A stretch of 28,695 nt of DNA. Origin: a virus. The stretch covers positions 1 to 28,695 of IMG/VR virus record IMGVR_UViG_3300028925_005788; one strand, 5' to 3'. The notes beneath the pieces were generated by a model that was not told where the DNA came from, made no database searches, and saw nothing but the letters and a program-made list of their open reading frames with translations. How positions within the stretch are numbered: position 1 is the first letter of the stretch; every line of letters starts with the position of its first letter. Of this stretch, positions 7,119 to 15,557 are shown piece after piece. Both the position numbers and the translations under genes were made by a program.

Positions 7119-9343
7119 ACTTTCAGGAATTAATGGGGATGGCGCGAGATCCAAACACTCTGGAGAAGCCTATGTCTTTTAAGGAGTGGTGGCGTTTGAC
7201 CCCAGACCAGTTGAAAAAACGTGACGACGAAGCCAAAGGGACAACGGAGAGGGTGACGAGAAAAATTCTCTCAAAGTACAATCCGCCGGGGATGATGATC
7301 GTGGCGCAGACATCCAAGCTGGCGAAGAAGGGTGTCGAAGCGTATGCACAGAGCCTGCTGGCAGAAGGCATGGACGAAAAAGATATATGGGAATCGTCCT
7401 TCGACAAGTTCGGGCAGGGGGCATACTACGACCGCTTAGATGATGCGTGGAAGATAATGGTTCCAACTCCAGATGCGAAGTTCAACAAAGAAACATCTTT
7501 CGTGGATGACGGGCCAAAGACAACCGTCAGGAGATGGAATAATAGAACTCTGGAGGAAATAATTAAAGGAATACCCGGCCTCTCCGAGGACAAGGACATG
7601 GGGAAGATGAGGGTGCAGAATGTAGAGGCTGGTCGTGGGGTAGAAGAGTACGGAGCCTTTGATCCAAAGGCAAACAAGATTGTGAAGGCGGAAGGGCCGA
7701 CCCAAAAAGATGCGTTCAAGGTTCTTATGCACGAAATGCAACACGGCTACCAAGGCAAGCACGGTCATGCTAAGGGAACGAGTCCAGAGGCGCATAGGAT
7801 GCTTCCAGAAGACATTAAAGAGTCGCAGAAGAACTTAAAGACGGCAATGGCTGGCACAGAGTGGTTGCAGTACAAAGACAGGCATGGTATCGCCGACGGT
7901 CAAGAAACAATAAGGCAGTGGAACGACTTTCAAATAGGCTACGAAGCGATAGCTGGTGCGCTACCGACTGGCGATATTAAAGATGCGAAAAGGAAACATT
8001 ATAATGCGCTTGCGTCCGCCGAAAAAAGAATACGGCACACCCTAGAGAGGGCGAAAAACCCAGAACTAGCATATTCAAGAGCGGGGGGAGAGGGCGACGC
8101 GAGATACACGATGAACACCCACAAGTGGGACGCGGATAAGCACAGGGCGAATTTTATCAAAGACAAATACGAGGAGAACACCGAACCTTATCCTGTGAAA
8201 TTTGAAGACAGGTACAGGCAACTCACTCAGGACGAATACGCGGGGAACGAGGAGGTCTGGGAAAGCGTCGGGAAGAAAAAGCCTAATAAAAAAGTTGGTG
8301 TTAGTGGACTAGCACCGGGGCTGATCGGGGAAAAATGGAAGCCGCCACAGTCGAAGATATTCGACATGGTGGGACTGGACGATCCGTCAAGGTTTATTAA
8401 GACGGAACAGATCGCGCCAGAGAGATACAGGCCAGCGCGGGGAGTGCCGAAGGACATCCTCCCGGCAGGACACAAGAAAAATATGGACAGGGTCGCTGGC
8501 CTTCTTGAGGACGGGATACAGAAAGGCGGACTCTCTTGGTACAACCTACGACCACTCCGCGATGAGTATCTCAATATGTGGGGTGAGGAGGAAGGGGCGA
8601 AAAGATTTAAGAATTTCGCGGAGATCTTTGCCGCAGGATCACCGAGGTCGAAGGTTATCCAGAACAATAAAAGAACGTCCATGTTTCAAAAACTAAAAGA
8701 AGACGGCGTTGACATATCAAAGGTTTTAAACGCTGGGAAGACTCCAACTCCGCAACAGTTCAATGAGGGTTATACCACCATGCCACAGGGGTACGGAGAC
8801 TTCGCGCATGGCTTGCACGTTCCCATTATCGGGGATGTCGAATCCGGTGTAGGATTGGCTGGAGGCGAGAAATTTGGGAGGCCCAAGGTTTCCACCTTCG
8901 GACAGAACCTACAGGGTAACCTCGCAGGCTCTACCGTGGACACGCACAACAAGCAGGCGTTGACGTTGCCCTTGAGCTTGAATGTGGCAGTGAAGGATAA
9001 TGAATACGGGTTCCTCGACGACCTGAATAAGAAGCAGGCCGCTCGTCACGGGATACAGCCAGCGCAGGCGCAGGCATCATTATGGCAAGGCGCAAGCGAG
9101 ATCACGGGCGTTGACGACTCAAGGCCGCTGATGCAGATACTTGACGAGCGCATACACGCGACCGCAGACAAGATGAGCATTTCCCCGCAGGCCATGAGGG
9201 ACGGTCTTATCAAGGGGAAGTTGCCACTTCTTCAGTTACTGCCACTACAGAAAATATTGAAAGAGTTCAAACCGCGCCAGCCGTACCAGCAAGCACCAAT
9301 GGGTGGCGGACTTAACATGATGAGATACGGATCAGGATCATGA
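7115..9343 (+). CDS. Polyvalent ejected protein with HExxH metallopeptidase-like domain
   Basis: A 742-residue multidomain protein. Residues 206-210 are HEMQH, a zinc-type HExxH site in VLMHEMQHGYQGKHGHAKG, and GGEGDAR (324-330) could supply the downstream glutamate. The pair resembles the metallopeptidase-like domain found in large polyvalent proteins of phages and plasmids. Residues about 455-665 form a second region (GGLSWYNLRPLRDEY, FAAGSPRSKVIQNN, STVDTHNKQALT, QAQASLWQGA), similar in layout to a DUF7178-type domain; that match is tentative. The gene sits where P22-like phages encode ejected proteins, so co-injection with DNA is inferred. Its substrate is unknown. It overlaps both neighbours by four bases. 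Confidence 0.65.
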   Translation: MNFQELMGMARDPNTLEKPMSFKEWWRLTPDQLKKRDDEAKGTTERVTRKILSKYNPPGMMIVAQTSKLAKKGVEAYAQSLLAEGMDEKDIWESSFDKFGQGAYYDRLDDAWKIMVPTPDAKFNKETSFVDDGPKTTVRRWNNRTLEEIIKGIPGLSEDKDMGKMRVQNVEAGRGVEEYGAFDPKANKIVKAEGPTQKDAFKVLMHEMQHGYQGKHGHAKGTSPEAHRMLPEDIKESQKNLKTAMAGTEWLQYKDRHGIADGQETIRQWNDFQIGYEAIAGALPTGDIKDAKRKHYNALASAEKRIRHTLERAKNPELAYSRAGGEGDARYTMNTHKWDADKHRANFIKDKYEENTEPYPVKFEDRYRQLTQDEYAGNEEVWESVGKKKPNKKVGVSGLAPGLIGEKWKPPQSKIFDMVGLDDPSRFIKTEQIAPERYRPARGVPKDILPAGHKKNMDRVAGLLEDGIQKGGLSWYNLRPLRDEYLNMWGEEEGAKRFKNFAEIFAAGSPRSKVIQNNKRTSMFQKLKEDGVDISKVLNAGKTPTPQQFNEGYTTMPQGYGDFAHGLHVPIIGDVESGVGLAGGEKFGRPKVSTFGQNLQGNLAGSTVDTHNKQALTLPLSLNVAVKDNEYGFLDDLNKKQAARHGIQPAQAQASLWQGASEITGVDDSRPLMQILDERIHATADKMSISPQAMRDGLIKGKLPLLQLLPLQKILKEFKPRQPYQQAPMGGGLNMMRYGSGS

Positions 9344-9792
9344 TCAAAACGAGACGACCACTGCCAAGAGTTTTATATGACCACGGAAAAGAAGTTGCCC
9401 TGTGGGTTGGCGAAAGAATCAAGGATGTCCTGTACGAGTTCGACAAGTGTAATGCGCTCGGAGTCCTAGACGATCAGAGCAACGTGATGTGCGGAGTTGT
9501 TTACCATGACTACCGACCAGAGTGCGGGACGATGCAGTTGTCCATTGCTTCATCAAATCCAATGTGGGCGCGAAGAGAAACGATCATCGAACTTCTCTCG
9601 TATCCCTTTATAAGTTTAAAACTTTTTAAATGTTGGATAGTAGTCCCGTCCGACAATAAACAATCCCTTGCATTGACCAAGCATATCGGCTTCAAACAAG
9701 AAGCACTATTGCATAACCAATTCGGGAAAGACCGACACGCTCACTTTATGAAGATGAGCCGTAAGGACTTCAAAAGAATTTATGGGAGATAG
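9340..9792 (+). CDS. GNAT-family N-acetyltransferase
   Basis: A 150-residue protein with a GNAT-like ending: VVPSDNKQSLALTKHIGFKQEALLHNQFGKDRHAHFMKM (about residues 101-139). The Asn-x-x-Ser-x-x-Leu helix, the following IGFKQE strand and the final beta-hairpin are the usual C-terminal half of acetyl-CoA-dependent acetyltransferases of the RimJ/RimL type. The N-terminal half supplies the expected strands (CGVVYHDY near residue 51). It lies inside the run of internal virion genes, overlapping the metallopeptidase-like gene by four bases. The acceptor could be a virion or host protein; the sequence does not say which. Confidence 0.7.
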   Translation: MIKTRRPLPRVLYDHGKEVALWVGERIKDVLYEFDKCNALGVLDDQSNVMCGVVYHDYRPECGTMQLSIASSNPMWARRETIIELLSYPFISLKLFKCWIVVPSDNKQSLALTKHIGFKQEALLHNQFGKDRHAHFMKMSRKDFKRIYGR

Positions 9793-9795
9793 CCG

Positions 9796-11073
9796 ATGTA
9801 CCATCTGACAAAAGTATTCGATCCTTTCGAGCCAGAACTGGTTGAATGGCCTACTAAAATATTGAAGGCGTGTGACCAAGGGAAGGGCGGAGGGTCACCT
9901 CCCGCACCACCTCCAGCCCCTCCGGCCCCAGACCCTGTTGCCACTGCCGTTGCTCAAGGCGCACAGAACCGCGCCGCTGCAATTAGTCAAGCTGAGATCG
10001 CAATGGTCAACCAGCAGACTCCTTACGGCGCATTGGCATGGGAGCAACGCGGGACTTCACCGATCAGCGTAGATGAGGAAGGTATCACATACGGCGGGAC
10101 TCCGCAGTACACCGCGACTCAGACACTGTCACCGGAACAGCAACTAATCCTTGACTTAGGGAATCAAGCTCAGATCGGATTTGGAGAAACAGCAAACACT
10201 CAACTGCAAAATGTTACTGATCGACTGGAGCAACCGATTGACTTCAGCGGGATTGCAGCAGCCCCGACGATTGACATAAATTCTTTTGTCGGCAACGCTC
10301 CGACCGCAGACTTCTCTGGGATCGCGCAACCGGGCCAACTTGATTACTCAAGCCTCGGTACACGTCCTGAGTTCAATCAGCAGTTCATGGATGACGTATC
10401 CCAAGGCATAAGGAACCGCGCACAGCCTTGGCAGGACAGGCAGCTTGGTCAACTAGAAAACAGGTTGACGAATCAGGGCATCAACATTGGAACCGAAGCA
10501 TGGAACAAAGAGATGGATCGGAACCAAGTTGGTATAAACGATTTCAATCTTGCGGCTGATCAGAATGCCTTGCAACAGGCTAGTCAGTTCTTTGCTAATG
10601 AGCAGGCATCGCGCAACCAAGGACTTAATGAACTGGGTCAACTTCGCTCCTCGCGGGTTTCTGATCGTGACCGTGCAATCGCAGAAGCGTCTCAACTCTT
10701 CGGGTTGGAAGCTAACGCGAGAGATCGTGCAGTCGCAGAGGCTAGTCAGTTGTTCAGCCTACAAGCGGGTGGCAGAGACAGGGCTATCAATGAATTGATG
10801 TTGCAGAGAAACCAGCCTCTAAATGAGTTGGCTGCAATGTTGAGCGGACAACAGGTAGTCCAGCCGAATTTCCTGACACCGCCACAGCCTACGATTCAGG
10901 CTGGCGATCTACAAGGCGCGACGTACGCAAATTATCAAGGGGCGTTAGGACAACAGCAAATGCAGAACCAAAATAACTTGATCGGCTACCAAGCGAATCA
11001 AGCGGCGGGTAACGCCATGACGGGTGGGCTGATGGGCCTCGCCGGGTCAGGCATGATGGCATACGCAATGTAA
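9796..11073 (+). CDS. Internal virion / DNA-ejection protein
   Basis: A 425-residue protein with a Pro/Ala-rich segment (about residues 34-48), a conserved-looking start of the domain (NQQTPYGALAWEQRG, near 74) and LSPEQQLILDLGNQAQIGFGE near 115, then long Gln/Asn-rich helices. Two exact-length 18-residue repeats (RDRAIAEASQLF and RDRAVAEASQLF) begin at 10666 and 10720. The C-terminus is a Gly/Met-rich hydrophobic stretch (MTGGLMGLAGSGMMAYAM), which could insert in a membrane. Helical, repeat-rich proteins with a hydrophobic end are typical of podovirus ejection proteins. A GGAG site precedes the ATG. Role inferred from composition and position. Confidence 0.65.
   Translation: MYHLTKVFDPFEPELVEWPTKILKACDQGKGGGSPPAPPPAPPAPDPVATAVAQGAQNRAAAISQAEIAMVNQQTPYGALAWEQRGTSPISVDEEGITYGGTPQYTATQTLSPEQQLILDLGNQAQIGFGETANTQLQNVTDRLEQPIDFSGIAAAPTIDINSFVGNAPTADFSGIAQPGQLDYSSLGTRPEFNQQFMDDVSQGIRNRAQPWQDRQLGQLENRLTNQGINIGTEAWNKEMDRNQVGINDFNLAADQNALQQASQFFANEQASRNQGLNELGQLRSSRVSDRDRAIAEASQLFGLEANARDRAVAEASQLFSLQAGGRDRAINELMLQRNQPLNELAAMLSGQQVVQPNFLTPPQPTIQAGDLQGATYANYQGALGQQQMQNQNNLIGYQANQAAGNAMTGGLMGLAGSGMMAYAM
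10666..10791 (+). repeat. 54-base in-frame tandem repeats in ejection gene
   Basis: Units start at 10666, 10720 and 10774, each encoding RDRA(I/V)(A/N)E; the first two are full 18-residue copies ending LFGLEANA and LFSLQAGG, the third diverges after eight residues. They encode a repeated amphipathic helix. Confidence 0.75.
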
Positions 11074-11795
11074 TGATTATTCACTTTAGTGGTGGAAAAG
11101 ACAGCCTCGCGGTTGTCCATATGTTCAAGGACGATCCTGACCTAGAGTGTGTTTACTTCGGGGACACGGGTGATGCCTACCCGCACATGATGGAGTTTGC
11201 TATTGAGACTTGCAAGAAGTTCAAGGTTCCGCTAAAGATCATAAAGGCAGAGATGAGCCAGAAGGAATACCACGACAAATTCGGCTTGCCTTCCGACATG
11301 ATCCCGATCGTCAGGACACCGGAAGCAATGCCGATCAGGAAAGAAAGCGGGGAACAAAAGATCCAGTCCTTCGTTCAGTGTTGCGCGGAGATGCTGTGGC
11401 TACCGATATACAACGCATCGCTGGGCAAGACAGTCTACCGTGGCATCAAGAAAAGCGACGAACACAGGACGATGGGCGGGGATAAGATTACAGACAAGAA
11501 CGGCATAACGTGGGTTAATCCGATCTACGACTGGACGGACGACGACGTTTTCGACTACCTGAAGAAGCACAACGTCGAGCCTGCGCGACATTATAAACAA
11601 GTGAACGTCAGTCTGGACTGTGTCCGGTGTACGGCACACACGCACTCACCGACTGCGGTGGACAGATTGCGCTGGACAAAGGAAAATTACCCGAGCTACT
11701 GGCCTGAAATTGTCAGCAGATTTAAAAAAGTTGATGAAGCTGTTAAGGCAGAAAAGAAATTAATTGACGAACCGTTTGACTTCGTTCTGAACTAA
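11073..11795 (+). CDS. PAPS reductase / ATP pyrophosphatase family protein
   Basis: A 240-residue protein with the PP-loop SGGKDS at residues 6-11, which binds the ATP or adenylyl-sulfate phosphates in the PAPS reductase, CysD and related family. A DTGDAYPHMMEF segment follows (31-42), and PIYDWTDDDVFDYLKKHN (150-167) is the standard substrate-side signature. Cysteines stand as a pair (103-104) and as CVRC (183-186), which could bind a metal cluster or act in catalysis. The gene lies among ejection genes; its ATG shares one base with the preceding stop. Sulfur assimilation, nucleic-acid thiolation and host metabolism control are all possible; the sequence does not decide. Confidence 0.8.
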   Translation: MIIHFSGGKDSLAVVHMFKDDPDLECVYFGDTGDAYPHMMEFAIETCKKFKVPLKIIKAEMSQKEYHDKFGLPSDMIPIVRTPEAMPIRKESGEQKIQSFVQCCAEMLWLPIYNASLGKTVYRGIKKSDEHRTMGGDKITDKNGITWVNPIYDWTDDDVFDYLKKHNVEPARHYKQVNVSLDCVRCTAHTHSPTAVDRLRWTKENYPSYWPEIVSRFKKVDEAVKAEKKLIDEPFDFVLN

Positions 11796-11805
11796 AGGAA
11801 ACATT

Positions 11806-13593
11806 ATGCGAAATTATTTGTCCGCAATGACAGGCAATCTCGGTGGTAGCATTGACCCGAGAAGAACTTACGCCCAACAACTTCTCGCACAGGGCGCAAG
11901 CACCAGCCCAAAGAACGCTGGCGAAGGCTTGTCCCAGTTGGCGAAGTCCGCTCTAGGGATGCTGTTGATGAAGCGGTCAATGGCGCAAGAATCCGATATG
12001 TGGAAAGGACTGAACGCCCAACAGCCTGACATAATGAGGCCACCTAACGATGAAGAGATAAGGAGCAACCCTGAGATGGCGGCTCTGTGGAAGCAGGCGG
12101 AGACAGGCGTTCCCAACAACGGAATGATGGTTACACCCCCGGCTCCGCTTCCTGACGCACAACTTAGACAGCAGGGTGGCGTACCGGGAACACTGGACAA
12201 AATCTCTCGCTTTCAAGCAGGATTGAGCGATCAATATGGCAACCCAGACAGCGACAGAAGTAATGCTGTCCGACAAACGGATGAAGCCCTTGCTGGGGGG
12301 ATTGCTTTACAAGAGCAAAACTTGCAAAAAGAAATGCAAGGTCTTAGAGAGAAAAGCACTGTTGCACGACCGAGAGACTTGGTGGCGGAGCTTGAATCAG
12401 GCATGGAGAGATACCGAACAAATCCAGACAACGAAATCATGGAAGACAAGTTGTCACAGGCGGATTGGATGCAACAGCAACTCCGAGGCATGGAAGGAAA
12501 CCCTTTCGCAATGCGAATGATGCAGAATCTGATGTTCCAGAAAATGGCACAGGGCCAAGCGGATAGGCTCTATGATCGTGGTCTGGCGGACAGACGGGAT
12601 GACTACAGCACTCAACTCGCCGACACGCGACAAGACACGAGGACAGGTCGCAAGTTCCAACCACGCCCGACTCGACCACGTTCTGGCGACGGTGGCATGA
12701 GGTACGACGAAACATGGAACCCAGAGACAGGTGAATGGGATAAGGGCAACAACTACGATCCTAACATCAAATCAGCGGAGGCACAGGCACAAGACATCGC
12801 ATCGAAGAACGCTGGCAGGACGACATGGCAGGCAATGACGGGGCCGGGGGGTGCGCCTTCAGGGTTCCAACAGAGCAGTAGAGGCAAAATAGCACCTGTC
12901 CCACTAGCTCCGCAACCCAAGGCTGTAGAGGCGGTTGATAAAGCATGGGCAAAACATTACGAAGCAGTTTTCCCAGAAGGGCAGATTCACGATGCCGTGA
13001 AGAACTTAGACCAACTCGACAAAGTAGTGGCGAGACTGGACGCGGTGGCAAGAGGCATCCCCACAAAAGACACCGTTGACGCACAAGGGAATGTCGTAAA
13101 AGGTGAGGTAGAGAATCTCACTGGGTCGGTGATTGGAATGCGTCCTCCATTTCTTGATAGCATGTTTAACCCAGCGCAGGTAGACGTGCAGGACACGGTC
13201 GAGGAAGTTGTCCAGAGAAATCTCCGCGTAGTCTTAGGAGCGCAGTTCACCGAGGGGGAAGGCAATAGGTTGATCGCAAGAGCATTCAACCCTAAACTTC
13301 CAGAGGCGGAGAATTACAAAAGAGTGAAGAGGCTTGTGGACGCAATGAGGGGAACCCTACAGAATCAGTTGAACGCTGGGAAATACTACGAAGAGAATGA
13401 CACATTGCGGGGCTGGGGCGGGACTTCATACACTATGTCGATCTCTGACGCAGAAAGTATTATTGATGGAACGCCTTTGCTTAAGACGGGAGAAGGCGGA
13501 AACGTCAGTTTCGACAGGCGCGAAGACGACCCGTTGAGTCCAGAAAAGAAAAAGCGTTTGCTAGAATTGCGGCGTAAAGCGAGAGGCCAATAA
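11806..13593 (+). CDS. Internal virion / ejection protein
   Basis: A 595-residue protein with a disordered, Gln/Asp/Arg-rich N-terminal two thirds and a more conserved C-terminal domain from about residue 375: AVDKAWAKHYEAVFPEG, ENLTGSVIGM (near 433) and VVQRNLRVVLGAQFTEGEG (near 469). This C-terminal pattern recurs in large structural proteins of short-tailed phages. A ribosome site AAGGAAA precedes the ATG. No enzyme motif is seen. It shares its final base with the next ejection gene's ATG. Function as part of the ejected complex is inferred from position after the tail hub gene and before the fibres. Confidence 0.65.
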   Translation: MRNYLSAMTGNLGGSIDPRRTYAQQLLAQGASTSPKNAGEGLSQLAKSALGMLLMKRSMAQESDMWKGLNAQQPDIMRPPNDEEIRSNPEMAALWKQAETGVPNNGMMVTPPAPLPDAQLRQQGGVPGTLDKISRFQAGLSDQYGNPDSDRSNAVRQTDEALAGGIALQEQNLQKEMQGLREKSTVARPRDLVAELESGMERYRTNPDNEIMEDKLSQADWMQQQLRGMEGNPFAMRMMQNLMFQKMAQGQADRLYDRGLADRRDDYSTQLADTRQDTRTGRKFQPRPTRPRSGDGGMRYDETWNPETGEWDKGNNYDPNIKSAEAQAQDIASKNAGRTTWQAMTGPGGAPSGFQQSSRGKIAPVPLAPQPKAVEAVDKAWAKHYEAVFPEGQIHDAVKNLDQLDKVVARLDAVARGIPTKDTVDAQGNVVKGEVENLTGSVIGMRPPFLDSMFNPAQVDVQDTVEEVVQRNLRVVLGAQFTEGEGNRLIARAFNPKLPEAENYKRVKRLVDAMRGTLQNQLNAGKYYEENDTLRGWGGTSYTMSISDAESIIDGTPLLKTGEGGNVSFDRREDDPLSPEKKKRLLELRRKARGQ

Positions 13594-15545
13594 TGGGACG
13601 ATTAACCGAAAGAGAAGAGCTTGAGCTTTTAGAGTTGGAAGCACTAGACAGTCAACAGCAGTCTGCTCCAGAGCCTATGGGTTTCGCTGACAAGATGATG
13701 GGCGCAAGAAACGAAATCATGAACACCGCTTTCTTCGGTCAGCCTGACCGCCTCGCTGATGCTATCACTGGGCAACCGGGACAGCGCAAGGCCCAACGAC
13801 AAGAGTTCCGACAAAAAGAACCCAAAATGGCGCAGGCAATGAGTGCCACAGGCGCAGTCGTCAACCCTCCGTTTATGAGATACGGCCCTTCCGCGATGAA
13901 AGGCGCAAAGAATATTATAGACAAGTCGCTCAGAGGCGCAGGGCTAGGCGGAGCGCAGAGAGGCTTGCAGGCGGCAGGCGAAGGCAAGGACGCAGGCGAG
14001 GTTGCCAAGCAGACAGGATTCGGCGCACTCGGTGGTGGCCTCACGCCACTGGTTTTTTGGGGCCTTGAAAAATTATGGGATAACACGGTCGGCGGTTTGT
14101 TAAAACATCTGGAGCCAAATTCTCAGAACGCACACGCCACTAAAGTTGTCATGGATGCGGTCGTCGCTGATGTTAAAGCGAAGTACCCTCACATGGAGCA
14201 AGAGGAAGTCTGGAAGTACGCAGAGCAACGCATGGACGAAATGGGGCCACGCGGTGCGCTTGTGGACATGGGGCCAAATTCACGGTCACTGGCAAGGCAA
14301 GTCTACGAAACACCGGGACAGGGAAGTGCCGACATGGAACAATATTTGAGGCCCCGGTATGAGGGAGCGTCAGATTTTTCCACAGCAGGATCTGGGGATG
14401 CATTGATCGACGACATCGACAGAATAATTCCAGAGGATTACATTTCGACAAAAAACGAATCTTTAAGACAGGACGAAGCGAAGCCATACTATGACGAAGC
14501 ATTTTCCGCGAACCAAGAGATGCAGTCTAACGAGTTGGACTCGATCCTTCGCCATGATGAAGGGAAGAGCGCATTCAAGTACGCGGTGAACGAAATGAGG
14601 GCTGGGGGAAGGAACCCTGTCCTGTACAACAAAGAAGCCACTGACCAACATATAGAGGGCGGTGGCGCGGGGAAGATGGGTATCGGCATCAAGATGGAAG
14701 TCTTGAACGAAGTGAAGATCATGCTCGGGAAGATGGAGCAGGACTCTTATGAGGCGGACGGATTCGGTGGCTTAAAGCCGGGAAGGATGACAAAAACATA
14801 CGGGGATTTAAGGGAGCGACTTAAAAACGAATTGATCAGACAGGACGCGACCGGATCGTACAAGGTGGCCCTCGGACTCGCGCAGGATAAAATTAAAAAC
14901 AGGCAGGCTCTCCAAGCAGGCGGGAAGGCTCTGGGTGGAAGAGACACGGTGGCTGAACGGCAAGAGAATATTGGCAGATATTCAGAGGGAGAGAAAAAAA
15001 ATTACGAGATCGGATTGAAACGCGACATCACCAAAAAAATTGAAGACTCTTCACGCGGCGGAGATCCTGTCAAGAGGGTCATGAAGAGCAAGGGGATGCA
15101 CGACAAGACCGAAGCCTCTTTCCAAGACTACGACAAATTTCTTGACTGGAAAAAATCTCTGGAACGGGAAGCGGACATTTCAAAAACATACGCTGAAGTT
15201 CTTGGTGGGCCGAAGACATCGCGGGGCATGGCAGGTAGGGAAGCCACCGAGGAAAAGCTCAAAGCTCCGTTGCGGGGATTGAAGTCGATCAAACTTGGGC
15301 AACCGTGGACTTATTTCAGTGGGCCGATACAGGCGATGCAGGACTTGGGCAAAAGTTTTCCTCTCCTCGAAAACCAAGGCATACAAAAAAGGATGACAGA
15401 TTTATTAACGAACCAAATGCCACCAAGACCATACCCTCAAGGGGGCGTGGCACAGCCGCCGCTTCCACAGAAATTAGCGGAAGACTTTAGATCAAAACAA
15501 TTAATGGAAGCCGTCATTAGAGCGCAGAGCGGGTTCCGATATTAG
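13593..15545 (+). CDS. Internal virion / ejection protein, largely helical
   Basis: A 650-residue protein. It begins with a Glu/Leu-rich helix (REELELLELEAL), then has a segment about residues 40-160 with Gly/Ala-rich, mildly hydrophobic stretches. RGALVDMGPNSRSLARQVYETPGQG lies near residues 219-243, a segment seen in large internal proteins of other short-tailed phages. The remainder is highly charged and helical. No lytic-transglycosylase or protease signature was found. It is translationally coupled to the preceding gene by a one-base overlap, and ends 12 bases before the fibre gene. The ejection role is inferred. Confidence 0.6.
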   Translation: MGRLTEREELELLELEALDSQQQSAPEPMGFADKMMGARNEIMNTAFFGQPDRLADAITGQPGQRKAQRQEFRQKEPKMAQAMSATGAVVNPPFMRYGPSAMKGAKNIIDKSLRGAGLGGAQRGLQAAGEGKDAGEVAKQTGFGALGGGLTPLVFWGLEKLWDNTVGGLLKHLEPNSQNAHATKVVMDAVVADVKAKYPHMEQEEVWKYAEQRMDEMGPRGALVDMGPNSRSLARQVYETPGQGSADMEQYLRPRYEGASDFSTAGSGDALIDDIDRIIPEDYISTKNESLRQDEAKPYYDEAFSANQEMQSNELDSILRHDEGKSAFKYAVNEMRAGGRNPVLYNKEATDQHIEGGGAGKMGIGIKMEVLNEVKIMLGKMEQDSYEADGFGGLKPGRMTKTYGDLRERLKNELIRQDATGSYKVALGLAQDKIKNRQALQAGGKALGGRDTVAERQENIGRYSEGEKKNYEIGLKRDITKKIEDSSRGGDPVKRVMKSKGMHDKTEASFQDYDKFLDWKKSLEREADISKTYAEVLGGPKTSRGMAGREATEEKLKAPLRGLKSIKLGQPWTYFSGPIQAMQDLGKSFPLLENQGIQKRMTDLLTNQMPPRPYPQGGVAQPPLPQKLAEDFRSKQLMEAVIRAQSGFRY

Positions 15546-15557
15546 GAGATAGGCATC

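Noticed and set aside
10271-10300. TTGACA inside the ejection-protein gene as a promoter
   Set aside because: No -10 match at the right spacing and no gene start downstream.
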